Assembly: GCF_007830125.1 (NCBI RefSeq)
Contig: NZ_VLLG01000005.1
Span: 186,001-250,000, forward strand
From: Chitinophaga japonensis
Lineage (GTDB): Bacteria; Bacteroidota; Bacteroidia; Chitinophagales; Chitinophagaceae
DNA length: 64,000 nt
Reading direction: 5' to 3'
Part shown: positions 42,875 to 50,850 of the stretch, piece by piece
How the letters are laid out: each line of letters begins with the position of its first letter
Position numbering within the stretch: position 1 is the first letter of the stretch
Made by a program: the position numbers and the translations under genes
Notes under the pieces: generated by a model
What the model saw: only the letters and a program-made list of their open reading frames with translations
What the model was told of the DNA's origin: nothing
The model's database searches: none

Positions 42875-43903
42875 TTACCTGGCTGCCGGCGTATAAGCGT
42901 TACCGTTTACCGGTTCCGCCAGCTCGTAGCGGGAAGGCTGTTTCTTTTCCCAGCAGTGAAGGTTATAGAAAGTGGTTTCTGCTATATTGGCCAGGGCTTC
43001 GCGGGTGGCAAAGGACTGGTGCGGCGTGATCATCACATTGGGCATGCGCAGCAGGCGGCACAGCAGCTTGTCCTCCATCTTTTTCCCGCGCAGGTCCTGG
43101 AAGAAAATACCCTGTTCATGCTCATATACGTCCATACCGAAATACCCGATCTGCCCTTCGTCCAGCGCATCCGCCACATCAGCGGTGTTTACCACGGCGC
43201 CGCGGGCGGTGTTGATCAGCATCACGCCTCTCTTCATGCCAGCGATCTGCTCCTTGCTGATCAGGTATTTACTGCGGTTGTTCAGGTTGGCGTGAATGGT
43301 GATAATGTCCGCTTCACTGCAGAGCGTGGTCAGGTCTGTGTACTGCAGGCCAAGCTGGGCGGCCAGGTCCCTGTTCCGGCTGATGTCATATCCCAGCAGG
43401 CGGCAGCCAAATCCGCGCAGGATGGACGCTGCAGCAGCGCCGGTTCTGCCGGTGCCGATGATGCCTACCGTTTTGCGGTGCATATCAAAGCCCACCAGGT
43501 TATGCACGGAAAAATTGTATTGCTGCACCTGTTTCTGGGCCAGCACGGTTTTGCGGTTCAGCGCCAGCATCAGGCTCACGGCATGCTCTGCGATAGCATA
43601 GGGCGAGTAAGCGGGCACGTTGGCTACTTTTATATTCAGCTGGCGCGCCTTCTGCATATCCACGTTGTCATAGCCGGCTGCCCGCACGGCCAGGTACCGC
43701 ACCCCGTTCTTCGCCAGCTTTTCCAGCACCGGCGCAGATGCATCATCTGTTGTAAAAACACAGGCGGCCTCGCAGTCGCGGGCCAGCACGGCGGTATCTG
43801 CCGTGAGCCGCTCGCCGGTCATTACCAGGCTGTGCTCTTTTACATTCGCTTCTTCGATATAAGGACGCTCAAAGTCTTTCATACTGTAGAAAAGTACTCT
43901 CAT
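42875..43903 (-). CDS. ldhA: D-lactate dehydrogenase (2-hydroxyacid dehydrogenase family)
   Basis: A 342-residue NAD-dependent enzyme reducing pyruvate to D-lactate. The N-terminus MRVLFYSMKDFERPYIEEAN is typical of fermentative LdhA. The NAD-binding GTGRTG is at residues 150-155, and the catalytic residues R234 (NTARG), E263 (EHE) and H295 (TPHQS) are in place. The low-oxygen context supports a fermentative role, with PpsA and the ATPase in the same transcript. The gap to ppsA is 32 bp. Confidence 0.93.
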   Translation of the reverse strand: MRVLFYSMKDFERPYIEEANVKEHSLVMTGERLTADTAVLARDCEAACVFTTDDASAPVLEKLAKNGVRYLAVRAAGYDNVDMQKARQLNIKVANVPAYSPYAIAEHAVSLMLALNRKTVLAQKQVQQYNFSVHNLVGFDMHRKTVGIIGTGRTGAAAASILRGFGCRLLGYDISRNRDLAAQLGLQYTDLTTLCSEADIITIHANLNNRSKYLISKEQIAGMKRGVMLINTARGAVVNTADVADALDEGQIGYFGMDVYEHEQGIFFQDLRGKKMEDKLLCRLLRMPNVMITPHQSFATREALANIAETTFYNLHCWEKKQPSRYELAEPVNGNAYTPAAR

Positions 43904-43935
43904 AGTGATCTGGTTTCAGGAGGTGTGTATGCTTT

Positions 43936-46350
43936 TCAGATCAGCACAGGCAGCGGTTTGTTACCGGTGGCGCTGTTGCGCTCTTCTGCCCTGCGTATGT
44001 TGGCAATGCCCTGCAACAGGGCATCGTGGTTAAAGGAAATGCTGTTAATGCCCTGCTCCACCAGGAAGGCGGCAAAGTCCGGCAGGTCGCTGGGCGCCTG
44101 CCCGCACAAGCCCACCTGCACGCCGGCCTCTTTGGCGGCCGCTATCATCATGGCGATCATACGGCGGGCGGCCGGATCGTTCTCGTTAAATATGCCTGCT
44201 ACCAGCGCAGAGTCCCGGTCTATGCCCAGGGTAAGCTGCGTCAGGTCATTGGAGCCAATGGAAAACCCGTCGAATATTTTTGCGAAGGCGGCCGCCTGCA
44301 GCACGTTGGAAGGCAGCTCCGCCATCACGTATACTTCCAGCCCATCAGTTCCCTGCTGCAATCCAAAGGAAGCCATTACGTCCAGCACTTTACGCCCCTC
44401 TTCTACCGTACGGCAGAAGGGAATCATCACTTTTACATTGCCCAGGCCCATGTCTTCCCGCACTGCTTTAATGGCCGCACATTCCAGCGCAAAGCCGTCC
44501 TTATACAGCGGGTGGTAATACCGGGAGGCGCCGCGGAAGCCCAGCATGGGATTTTCTTCCGCCGGCTCAAAAGCTTTGCCGCCGATCAACTGCGCATATT
44601 CATTGGTCTTGAAATCACTCAACCTTACGATCACTTCCCTGGGATAAAAGGCGGCGGCAATGGTGCCAATGCCCTGGGACAGCTTGTCAATAAAGAACCG
44701 GCGCTTGTCGGGGTACTGGCGGGTAATGGCGGCTATCTCGGCTTTGGCCGCGGCATCTTCCAGTGCATCGAAGCGCACCAACGCCATAGGATGTATGCGG
44801 ATGGCATGGGTAATAATGAACTCCATGCGCAGCAGCCCCACACCGTCGTTAGGATACATGGCCAGGCGGAAGGCCTGGTCCGGATCACTGATAATGAGCT
44901 TGGCTTCCGTGCCTTCCGGCATCACCAGCTCACCGGGATCTATTACGGTGGCTTTAAAGGGCAGTTGGCCTTCATATACGTAGCCTGTTTTTCCTTCGCA
45001 GCAGGAAACGGTGATGTAAGCGCCGTCCTTTATCTGCTCCGTGGCGCCCAGCGCGCCTACAATGGCCGGCACGCCCAGCTCCCTGGCCACAATGGAGGCA
45101 TGGCTGGTCCTTCCGCCGGTGTTGGTAACAATAGCGGCGGCCTTTTTCAGCAGCGGGTCCCAGTCGGGGCTGGTGGTATGGGTTACGATGATGTCTCCCG
45201 GCTGGAGGCGGCCGGCTTCCGCCGGCGACTGCAGCACACGGGCAATACCTGTGGCCGCCTTGTTGCCGATCGCCTCTCCTTTTACCAGGCACACGCCCTT
45301 TTCCAGCAGCGTATATTCCTGCTGGTGATCCGCATGCTCCCGGGAGTGAATGGTTTCCGGGCGGGCCTGCAGGATGAACAGCTCCCCGCTGATACCGTCC
45401 TTCGCCCACTCTATGTCCATCGGGCGTTCATAATGCGTTTCTATGGCCATGGCCCAGCGGGCCAGTTGAAGCACTTCGGCGTCGCTCAGCACGAATTGCT
45501 CCCGCTTTTCCGCCGGGGTGGCCTTGTTCACTGTGCTCTCTCTATCATTGGCATTATCTGCATACACCAGGGTATGGGCTTTGTCGCCCAGTTTCTTTTG
45601 TATGATCGCCTGTTTGCCCTGCAGCAGCGTGGGCTTGAACACGTAAAATTCATCCGGCATCACGGCTCCCTGCACAATATTCTCGCCCAGCCCCCATACG
45701 CCGGAAAGCAGCACCACATCCCGGAAGCCGGATTCCGGCTCCAGGGTAAAGCCTACGCCGGAGCAGGCCAGGTCGGCGCGCACCATGAGCTGCACGCCCA
45801 CGGAAAGCGCCACTTTGCTATGCTCAAAACCGTTATCCTCGCGGTACTTAATGGCCCGGTCCGTGTACAGGGAGGCAAAGCAGCGGCGCACGGCTTCCAG
45901 CAGGGCGGCTTCGCCGGTCACGTTCAGGTAGGATTCGTGTTGCCCTGCAAAGCTGGCCTGCGGCATATCCTCCGCCGTAGCGCTGCTGCGCACGGCCACT
46001 GCTGCCGGCACGGTACCGCCCAGTGCGTGATAGGCCGCCAGTATCTCTTCCGTGATCACCTGCGGAATAGCCCCCCGCAGTACCAGGTTACGGGCAGCCG
46101 CGCCAATTTCCTGCAGGTTGGAAAAATCGTTGCGGTCCAACTGTTGCATCAACTGCTGCAAATGTTCCCACAGCTTGTTATAATCCAGGTAGGTCCAGAA
46201 AGCATAGGCGGTGGTAGCAAAACCATCCGGCACGCGGATGCCGTCGCCGGACAGGTGGCTGATCATTTCGCCCAGGGAGGCGTTCTTCCCCCCTACTGTT
46301 TCCACATCGGACAAGCGTATATCTGTAAACTTCCTTACAAAAGGTTCCAT
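43936..46350 (-). CDS. ppsA: Phosphoenolpyruvate synthase
   Basis: An 804-residue PEP synthase (pyruvate, water dikinase). The N-terminal ATP-grasp nucleotide-binding domain begins VGGKNASLGEMI and includes AVRSSATAEDMPQASFAGQHES. The swivelling domain carries the phospho-histidine H417 in GGRTSHASIVARELGVP. The C-terminal TIM barrel includes ASFGLQQGTDGLEVYVMAELPSN, GSNDLTQLTLGIDRDS and the catalytic GLCGQAP. It makes PEP from pyruvate and ATP, yielding AMP and phosphate. It starts 10 bp after the 131-residue unknown gene, and its position with ldhA suggests pyruvate redistribution when oxygen is low. Confidence 0.94.
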   Translation of the reverse strand: MEPFVRKFTDIRLSDVETVGGKNASLGEMISHLSGDGIRVPDGFATTAYAFWTYLDYNKLWEHLQQLMQQLDRNDFSNLQEIGAAARNLVLRGAIPQVITEEILAAYHALGGTVPAAVAVRSSATAEDMPQASFAGQHESYLNVTGEAALLEAVRRCFASLYTDRAIKYREDNGFEHSKVALSVGVQLMVRADLACSGVGFTLEPESGFRDVVLLSGVWGLGENIVQGAVMPDEFYVFKPTLLQGKQAIIQKKLGDKAHTLVYADNANDRESTVNKATPAEKREQFVLSDAEVLQLARWAMAIETHYERPMDIEWAKDGISGELFILQARPETIHSREHADHQQEYTLLEKGVCLVKGEAIGNKAATGIARVLQSPAEAGRLQPGDIIVTHTTSPDWDPLLKKAAAIVTNTGGRTSHASIVARELGVPAIVGALGATEQIKDGAYITVSCCEGKTGYVYEGQLPFKATVIDPGELVMPEGTEAKLIISDPDQAFRLAMYPNDGVGLLRMEFIITHAIRIHPMALVRFDALEDAAAKAEIAAITRQYPDKRRFFIDKLSQGIGTIAAAFYPREVIVRLSDFKTNEYAQLIGGKAFEPAEENPMLGFRGASRYYHPLYKDGFALECAAIKAVREDMGLGNVKVMIPFCRTVEEGRKVLDVMASFGLQQGTDGLEVYVMAELPSNVLQAAAFAKIFDGFSIGSNDLTQLTLGIDRDSALVAGIFNENDPAARRMIAMMIAAAKEAGVQVGLCGQAPSDLPDFAAFLVEQGINSISFNHDALLQGIANIRRAEERNSATGNKPLPVLI

Positions 46351-46360
46351 GAGGTAATAT

Positions 46361-46756
46361 TTATTCTGCCGGTTCTTCCGGGTAATAGAAAATATGGCTT
46401 TCCGCCAGCTTCCCTTCTTCGTTCAGTTGTGCCAGGGTCCAGTTATCGGTTTTGGTGGTTTCCAGCCACAGGTCGCCGGATTTACGCAGCACCTGTACGC
46501 TGAGCCCGAACGCGTGCCTGAAATCATGTTCCAGGTCTGCGGCGGTGCGCTGGTGGCTGATGTCTACCCAGCCAAAGGTGTGCATCATGCGGATATCCTC
46601 TATGGGGGTATCAGGTGCAATCTTTTCCTCCACCCGGGAGCCCTGGCCAATTTCGTGCGGCTGCCGGTAAAACTCCAGCTTCAGGTAAGGGTATGCTTCC
46701 TGGAATTCACGCTGTATCTCCGCGATGATGGCTTCTTCACTTATATAGATTTCCAT
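46361..46756 (-). CDS. Hypothetical protein leading the ppsA operon
   Basis: A 131-residue soluble protein starting MEIYISEEAIIAEIQREFQEAYPYLKLEFYR. It contains a central EDIRMMHTFGWVDISHQRTAADLEHDFRHAFGLSVQVLRKSGDLW stretch and an acidic tail (YYPEEPAE). No family is recognised. The ATG at 46756 is supported by the promoter at 46783-46847; a longer reading to 46813 would run into the boxes. It is the first gene of the ppsA-ldhA-ATPase operon. Its place next to ppsA hints at a role connected to carbon metabolism or stress, but nothing more can be said. Confidence 0.75.
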   Translation of the reverse strand: MEIYISEEAIIAEIQREFQEAYPYLKLEFYRQPHEIGQGSRVEEKIAPDTPIEDIRMMHTFGWVDISHQRTAADLEHDFRHAFGLSVQVLRKSGDLWLETTKTDNWTLAQLNEEGKLAESHIFYYPEEPAE

Positions 46757-46782
46757 GACTGACTGTTTTGGTAATACAACTG

Positions 46783-46847
46783 CAAGATTAAGCCGGGCCG
46801 GCTTGCACAACAATGAGGGAAATCAGCAGTTTTTATGACTATCATCA
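46783..46847 (-). promoter_or_regulatory. Divergent FNR-type promoter, leftward half (46756-ppsA-ldhA-ATPase)
   Basis: Boxes TGAGGGAAATCA (46814-46825, one mismatch) and TGACTATCATCA (46836-46847, perfect) are 22 bp apart. The -7-like TAATCTTG (46783-46790, minus strand) lies 23 bp from the nearer box. Confidence 0.72.
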
Positions 46848-46877
46848 TATTATGAGGCGGCAAACTGTTGCAATTTG
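46814..46877 (+). promoter_or_regulatory. Divergent FNR-type promoter, rightward half (LOG-histidine kinase-regulator)
   Basis: The same two boxes read rightward place the perfect box (46836-46847) nearest the gene, 22 bp before a -7-like GCAATTTG (46870-46877, weak in its TA). This would make the kinase/regulator operon autoregulated. Confidence 0.6.
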
Positions 46878-46895
46878 GGTTGAAATAATCAGCCT

Positions 46896-47663
46896 ATGCG
46901 CGCAGCAAACGTAAGCACGGAGGCGCCGGTTACCGGCAATGGCGGGTTCCCGCATAGCGAGGAACAGTACTTCCTGGAAGGCCCGCGATCCAGGGCCAGG
47001 GAGCTGTATTTTTCCCTGCGGGTGTTATGGGAGTTCATCCGCGGCTTCCGGGTGTTCCATTTCCCGGGGCCCTGTATAGCGGTATTTGGTTCTGCCCGGG
47101 TAAAGCCCGGCTCACCCTATTATGAAACGGCCCGGGAAATGGGCGCCGGCATTGCACAGTTGGGCTTTACCGTGATGACCGGGGGCGGCCCCGGTATTAT
47201 GGAAGCGGCCAACCGCGGCGCCATGGAATCCGGCGGCGGCTCTGTGGGATGTAATATCCGGCTGCCAAAGGAACAAGCGCCCAACCCTTACCTGGACCTG
47301 TACTTCACCTGCCGGTACTTTTTTGTACGAAAGGTGCTCATGTTCAAATATGCCTACGGCTTCGTGATCATGCCGGGCGGCATCGGCACCATGGACGAAT
47401 TCTTTGAAGCCCTTACTTTGATACAAACCCATAAAATACTTAACTTTCCGGTGGTATTAATGGATAAAAGCTACTGGGAGCCGGTGATGCCGCTGTTCCA
47501 TAAAATGCTGAACGAGTACATGGTAGACCCCGGGGACCTGAAATACATGCTGTTCACGGACTCCACGGAGGAAGCGCTGGCCCACATCCGCCAGTTTGCA
47601 GTGGAAAAATATCGTACCAAACGCAGGCATATATTCAGAAAACTGCTCCTGCTGGGTGAGTAG
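46896..47663 (+). CDS. LOG-family protein (TIGR00730 nucleotide phosphoribohydrolase-like)
   Basis: A 255-residue Rossmann-like protein of the LOG/lysine-decarboxylase-like family: FGSARVKPGSPYYETAREMG, the GGGPGIMEAANRGAMESGG loop, and the signature PGGIGTMDE at residues 160-168. Relatives cleave 5'-ribosyl nucleotides (cytokinin riboside monophosphates, AMP) to base and ribose-5-phosphate. Alternative start codons inside the first 20 residues cannot be excluded. It lies 35 bp before the histidine kinase on the same strand and probably shares its transcript. Confidence 0.88.
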   Translation: MRAANVSTEAPVTGNGGFPHSEEQYFLEGPRSRARELYFSLRVLWEFIRGFRVFHFPGPCIAVFGSARVKPGSPYYETAREMGAGIAQLGFTVMTGGGPGIMEAANRGAMESGGGSVGCNIRLPKEQAPNPYLDLYFTCRYFFVRKVLMFKYAYGFVIMPGGIGTMDEFFEALTLIQTHKILNFPVVLMDKSYWEPVMPLFHKMLNEYMVDPGDLKYMLFTDSTEEALAHIRQFAVEKYRTKRRHIFRKLLLLGE

Positions 47664-47698
47664 CGCTGCATTCAATCACCGATACCTGACACAACCAT

Positions 47699-49291
47699 AT
47701 GAGCATATCCATCAACGATCTTGGTAAAGACTTTCAATTGTCCATTTTTGCCGCGGCCATGGAAAGAGGCGCCGGCCTGGTAGCCGTGCGGGAGCTGGCC
47801 AGCGGCAAACTGCTGTACATCAATGAAACCGGCATGCAGATGCTGGGCACCACGGACTACGCAGAACTGGAGGCGCTGATGCAGCAGAACAACCTCGGGG
47901 ATTGTGATGCGACGATTGCCGCCCCTGGCAACGGCGGCCGGGAGGAGCGGGAATGGGTCAATAAAAAGGGAGAAAAGCAATGGGGCGTTTATGAAAAGCT
48001 GCCGTTCAAACATGCCATGCAGCACTACTGTTTTTTCCGTTTGTCCACCGGCATTGTGTCCGGCAGCTATTACCGGCAGCAGATAGAAAAGGAGTTGGAG
48101 CGCTTTGGCGCTTTATTTGATTACGCCAGCATCGGCATACTGGTGGCCAACCGGCAGGGCCTGATCACCATGATCAATGATTTTGCCCTGGAGCAGTTCG
48201 GCTACAAGCGCAAAGAGCTGCTAGGCCACGCGGTAGAGCAACTGCTGCCGCAGCGGGTGCGGGACAGGCATGTGCAGCACCGGGAACGCTACAACGCCCA
48301 TCCCCAGAGCCGGCCGATGGGCATAGGACTGGACCTGTACGGCATCCGCAAGGACGGCACGGAATTCCCGGTGGAAATAAGCCTGAGCCACTACCAGAAC
48401 GAGGAAGGCACTTTTGTGATCGCTTATATCAACAACATTACCGAACGCAAGAAAGCGGAAGAAAAGATCGAGAAGCTGAACAACGAGCTGGAGCAGATGG
48501 TGGAGGAACGCACCCTGCAGCTAAGAAAGGCCATGGAAATGCTGGAGGCTTCCAAGGAAGACCTTACCGTGGCGCTGGGCAGGGAAAAGGAGCTGAGCGA
48601 GCTGAAATCCCGCTTTGTATCCATGGCTTCCCACGAGTTCCGCACCCCGCTGAGCACCATCCTTTCCTCCGCGTTCCTGGTAAAGCAATACGATGCGGAA
48701 GAAGACCAGGCCAAACGCAGCAAGCACATACAGCGTATTGTATCTTCCGTGAACCTGCTGACGGACATCCTGAACGACTTCCTGTCCGTGGGCAAAATTG
48801 AGGAAGGCAAGATACAGGTGCGCCCGGTCAATTTCCAGGTTGAAGAGCTGGTCCACAACGTGATACAGGAAATGCAGGGCATTTCCAAAGATCAGCAAAT
48901 CATTGACTACCAGCACAGCGGCCAGCCGGAAGTGGTGCTGGACCCTTCCCTGCTCAGGCATATCGTAATGAACCTGCTGGGCAACGCCATCAAGTTCACC
49001 GCTGCGGACGGCACCATTAACGTGCGCACCCACCGGGATGAAGAGCAGTTCAGGCTGATGGTGGCAGACAATGGCATCGGCATGTCCGAAGAAGACCAGC
49101 AGCACCTGTTTGAACGGTTTTACCGCGGCGCCAACGTAAGCAACATACAGGGCACGGGCCTGGGGCTGCACATCGTCAGCAAATACAGTGAGCTGATGAA
49201 CGGCAGCATTTCCTGCGAGAGCGAGCTGGGCGTGGGCACTACATTTACAGTTACTTTCCCTTTTAATAACAATCACACAGCAGCAGAGTAA
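47699..49291 (+). CDS. PAS-domain sensor histidine kinase with a FixL-like second PAS
   Basis: A 530-residue kinase without membrane segments. Residues 20-115 look like a first PAS-like domain, and 133-250 a second PAS (ALFDYASIGILVANRQGLITMIN). In the second PAS, RDRHVQHRERYNAHPQSRPMGIG lines up with the haem segment of FixL, with H191 at the haem-ligand position. The FixL Arg that contacts O2 is replaced (L211 region). Then come a coiled-coil linker, DHp with H312 in SHEFRTPL, and a HATPase with N425 (NLLGNAIKF), DNGIGM and GTGLGL. Being soluble, it may sense oxygen or redox, but many PAS domains share this pattern without haem. It overlaps the regulator gene by one base (TAATG). Confidence 0.93.
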   Translation: MSISINDLGKDFQLSIFAAAMERGAGLVAVRELASGKLLYINETGMQMLGTTDYAELEALMQQNNLGDCDATIAAPGNGGREEREWVNKKGEKQWGVYEKLPFKHAMQHYCFFRLSTGIVSGSYYRQQIEKELERFGALFDYASIGILVANRQGLITMINDFALEQFGYKRKELLGHAVEQLLPQRVRDRHVQHRERYNAHPQSRPMGIGLDLYGIRKDGTEFPVEISLSHYQNEEGTFVIAYINNITERKKAEEKIEKLNNELEQMVEERTLQLRKAMEMLEASKEDLTVALGREKELSELKSRFVSMASHEFRTPLSTILSSAFLVKQYDAEEDQAKRSKHIQRIVSSVNLLTDILNDFLSVGKIEEGKIQVRPVNFQVEELVHNVIQEMQGISKDQQIIDYQHSGQPEVVLDPSLLRHIVMNLLGNAIKFTAADGTINVRTHRDEEQFRLMVADNGIGMSEEDQQHLFERFYRGANVSNIQGTGLGLHIVSKYSELMNGSISCESELGVGTTFTVTFPFNNNHTAAE

Positions 49292-50355
49292 TGATTATGA
49301 AAACGATCCTTTTAATAGAAGACAATGATGATATCCGGGAAAATACCGCCGAGATACTGGACCTGGCCGGGTACAAAGTACTAACCGCCGAAAACGGCAA
49401 AACCGGCGTGGAGCTGGCACTGGAGCACAAGCCTGATCTCGTGATCTGCGACATCATGATGCCCGTGCTGGACGGCTACGGGGTACTGCACATGCTGCAG
49501 CGGAACGAGGAAGTGCAGGACATTCCCTTTATATTCCTGACCGCCAAAACAGAGCGCAGCGATTTCAGGAAGGGCATGGAAATGGGGGCGGACGACTACA
49601 TCACCAAACCTTTCAGCGGTACGGACCTGCTGCATGCCATAGAAAGCCGGCTGAAAAAAGCCTCCCTGCGCCAGCAGGAATTCCAGCCCAACCTGCAGGG
49701 ACTGAACAAGCTGATGCACGCTGCTACCGGCAAGGAATCGCTGCAGGCGCTGGCGGAAGGCAGGAACATTGATAAGTTCAAAAAGAAACAGGCCATTTAC
49801 ATGGAAGGCAATCATCCTACCTGCCTGTATTATATACAAAAAGGGAAAGTAAAGACCTTTAAGCGGAACGAGGACGGCAAGGAGCTGGTTGTGGAACTGT
49901 ATAACACCGGCGATTTCCTGGGATATGTAGCCCTGCTGGAAGGCACCTCCTATAAAGAAACCGCAGAGGCCCTGGAGCCCAGCGAGATCGCCATCATTCC
50001 GCGGGACGATTTTGAAGAGCTGCTGAACAATCACCAGGAGGTAGCGGCGCAGTTCATCCGTATGCTGGCGCACAACGTAACCAGCAAGGAACAGCAGCTA
50101 CTGGGACTGGCCTATAATTCCCTGCGCAAGAAAGTGGCGGAGGCGCTGGTAAACCTGCACAACAAGTACAACGAGCGCAGGGAGGCGCCGTTCGCCATTG
50201 ACATCAGCCGGGACAACCTGGCTACGATCGCCGGTACGGCCACTGAATCGCTGATACGCACGCTGGGGGATTTCCGGGAAGAAAAGCTGATCGATATCCG
50301 GGACGGGGCTATTGTGATCCTGAATGAAAAGAAATTGTCCAATATCCTTTATTAA
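49291..50355 (+). CDS. Response regulator fusing receiver, cNMP-like and Crp/FNR HTH domains
   Basis: A 354-residue protein (start at 49291 or 49297). Residues 5-120 are a receiver with D54 (VICDIMMPVLDG) and K106. Residues 155-255 are a Crp/FNR-type cyclic-nucleotide-like beta-barrel (MEGNHPTCLYYIQKGKVKTF, ELYNTGDFLGYVALLEG). Residues 280-345 are a Crp-type HTH whose recognition helix TESLIRTLGDF keeps E319 and R323 in the positions FNR and CRP use to read TGA. No cysteine cluster for an iron-sulfur centre exists. Phosphorylation by the adjacent kinase is the likely input. It is the best candidate to bind the TGAYNNNNRTCA boxes of this window, including those before its own operon. Confidence 0.93.
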   Translation: MIMKTILLIEDNDDIRENTAEILDLAGYKVLTAENGKTGVELALEHKPDLVICDIMMPVLDGYGVLHMLQRNEEVQDIPFIFLTAKTERSDFRKGMEMGADDYITKPFSGTDLLHAIESRLKKASLRQQEFQPNLQGLNKLMHAATGKESLQALAEGRNIDKFKKKQAIYMEGNHPTCLYYIQKGKVKTFKRNEDGKELVVELYNTGDFLGYVALLEGTSYKETAEALEPSEIAIIPRDDFEELLNNHQEVAAQFIRMLAHNVTSKEQQLLGLAYNSLRKKVAEALVNLHNKYNERREAPFAIDISRDNLATIAGTATESLIRTLGDFREEKLIDIRDGAIVILNEKKLSNILY

Positions 50356-50753
50356 GGAAGGGGGAAATGTTCCTGGAGGTAGCCATTGAACTCCGTGCTT
50401 AGCTTGCTGAAGTTTTCATGGACGATAATGATCTTTACCTCCAGCCTTTTTTGCAGGTCCTGCACTTTTTTGAACTGGCCGTTCTGGTGCATACCTGCCT
50501 GGGACAACAGGTATAGCTGCTCCCCTACCTCGTGTCTTAACAAACTCAATTGTTCGTCCATTTTAAGGAACCTGTTCTGGAAATATTCCAATTGTTCCAA
50601 CTGGTCTTTCCGGAAATCGTGTCTTAAAATACCGGCCAGCCGGGTTTTGAAGTGAATGTTCTCATCCTCCAGCAACGCCAGTTGCCTTCTCCAGGCCTCG
50701 CTTTCCTCAATTAGTGCTGCGCGTTTTCCGTTTGTCATTTCTGTGATATCCAT
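50352..50753 (-). CDS. Hypothetical coiled-coil protein in the low-oxygen regulon
   Basis: A 133-residue soluble protein rich in Leu, Glu, Gln and Lys, with heptad-like runs (EESEAWRRQLALLEDENIHF; QLEQLEYFQNRFLKMDEQLSLL), suggesting a helical hairpin or coiled coil. No family is recognised. It overlaps the convergent regulator gene by 4 bp. The promoter predicts transcription from about 50759, only 6 nt before the first ATG, so the true start may be the second Met at 50738 (MTNGKRAAL), giving a leader of about 21 nt. Confidence 0.7.
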   Translation of the reverse strand: MDITEMTNGKRAALIEESEAWRRQLALLEDENIHFKTRLAGILRHDFRKDQLEQLEYFQNRFLKMDEQLSLLRHEVGEQLYLLSQAGMHQNGQFKKVQDLQKRLEVKIIIVHENFSKLSTEFNGYLQEHFPLP

Positions 50754-50763
50754 GTTTATCCGG

Positions 50764-50828
50764 CAATATTAGGCCGCCTCCCCTCCAAAAAACATGACGA
50801 CGGTCAGTAATGTACCTGACGATGGTCA
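50764..50828 (-). promoter_or_regulatory. FNR-type tandem-box promoter for the coiled-coil gene
   Basis: Perfect boxes TGACGACGGTCA (50795-50806) and TGACGATGGTCA (50817-50828), differing at one base, are 22 bp apart. The -7-like TAATATTG (50764-50771, minus strand) is 23 bp from the proximal box. Confidence 0.8.
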
Positions 50829-50850
50829 GTCTTTGTGTATTCTTGCTATG

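Noticed and set aside
42704..44518. 604-codon plus-strand frame over ldhA
   Set aside because: It runs across three minus-strand genes with clear motifs (P-type ATPase start, ldhA, ppsA end).
44026..46503. Long open frame of 825 codons on the plus strand opposite ppsA
   Set aside because: The minus-strand frame has complete PEP synthase motifs including H417. The opposite frame has no recognisable motif and is a by-product of GC-rich codon use.
49291..50355. Regulator as a true oxygen-sensing FNR with an iron-sulfur cluster
   Set aside because: Only isolated cysteines are present (for example in ICDIMM and NHPTCLYY). The N-terminus is a receiver domain, not the FNR cysteine cluster.
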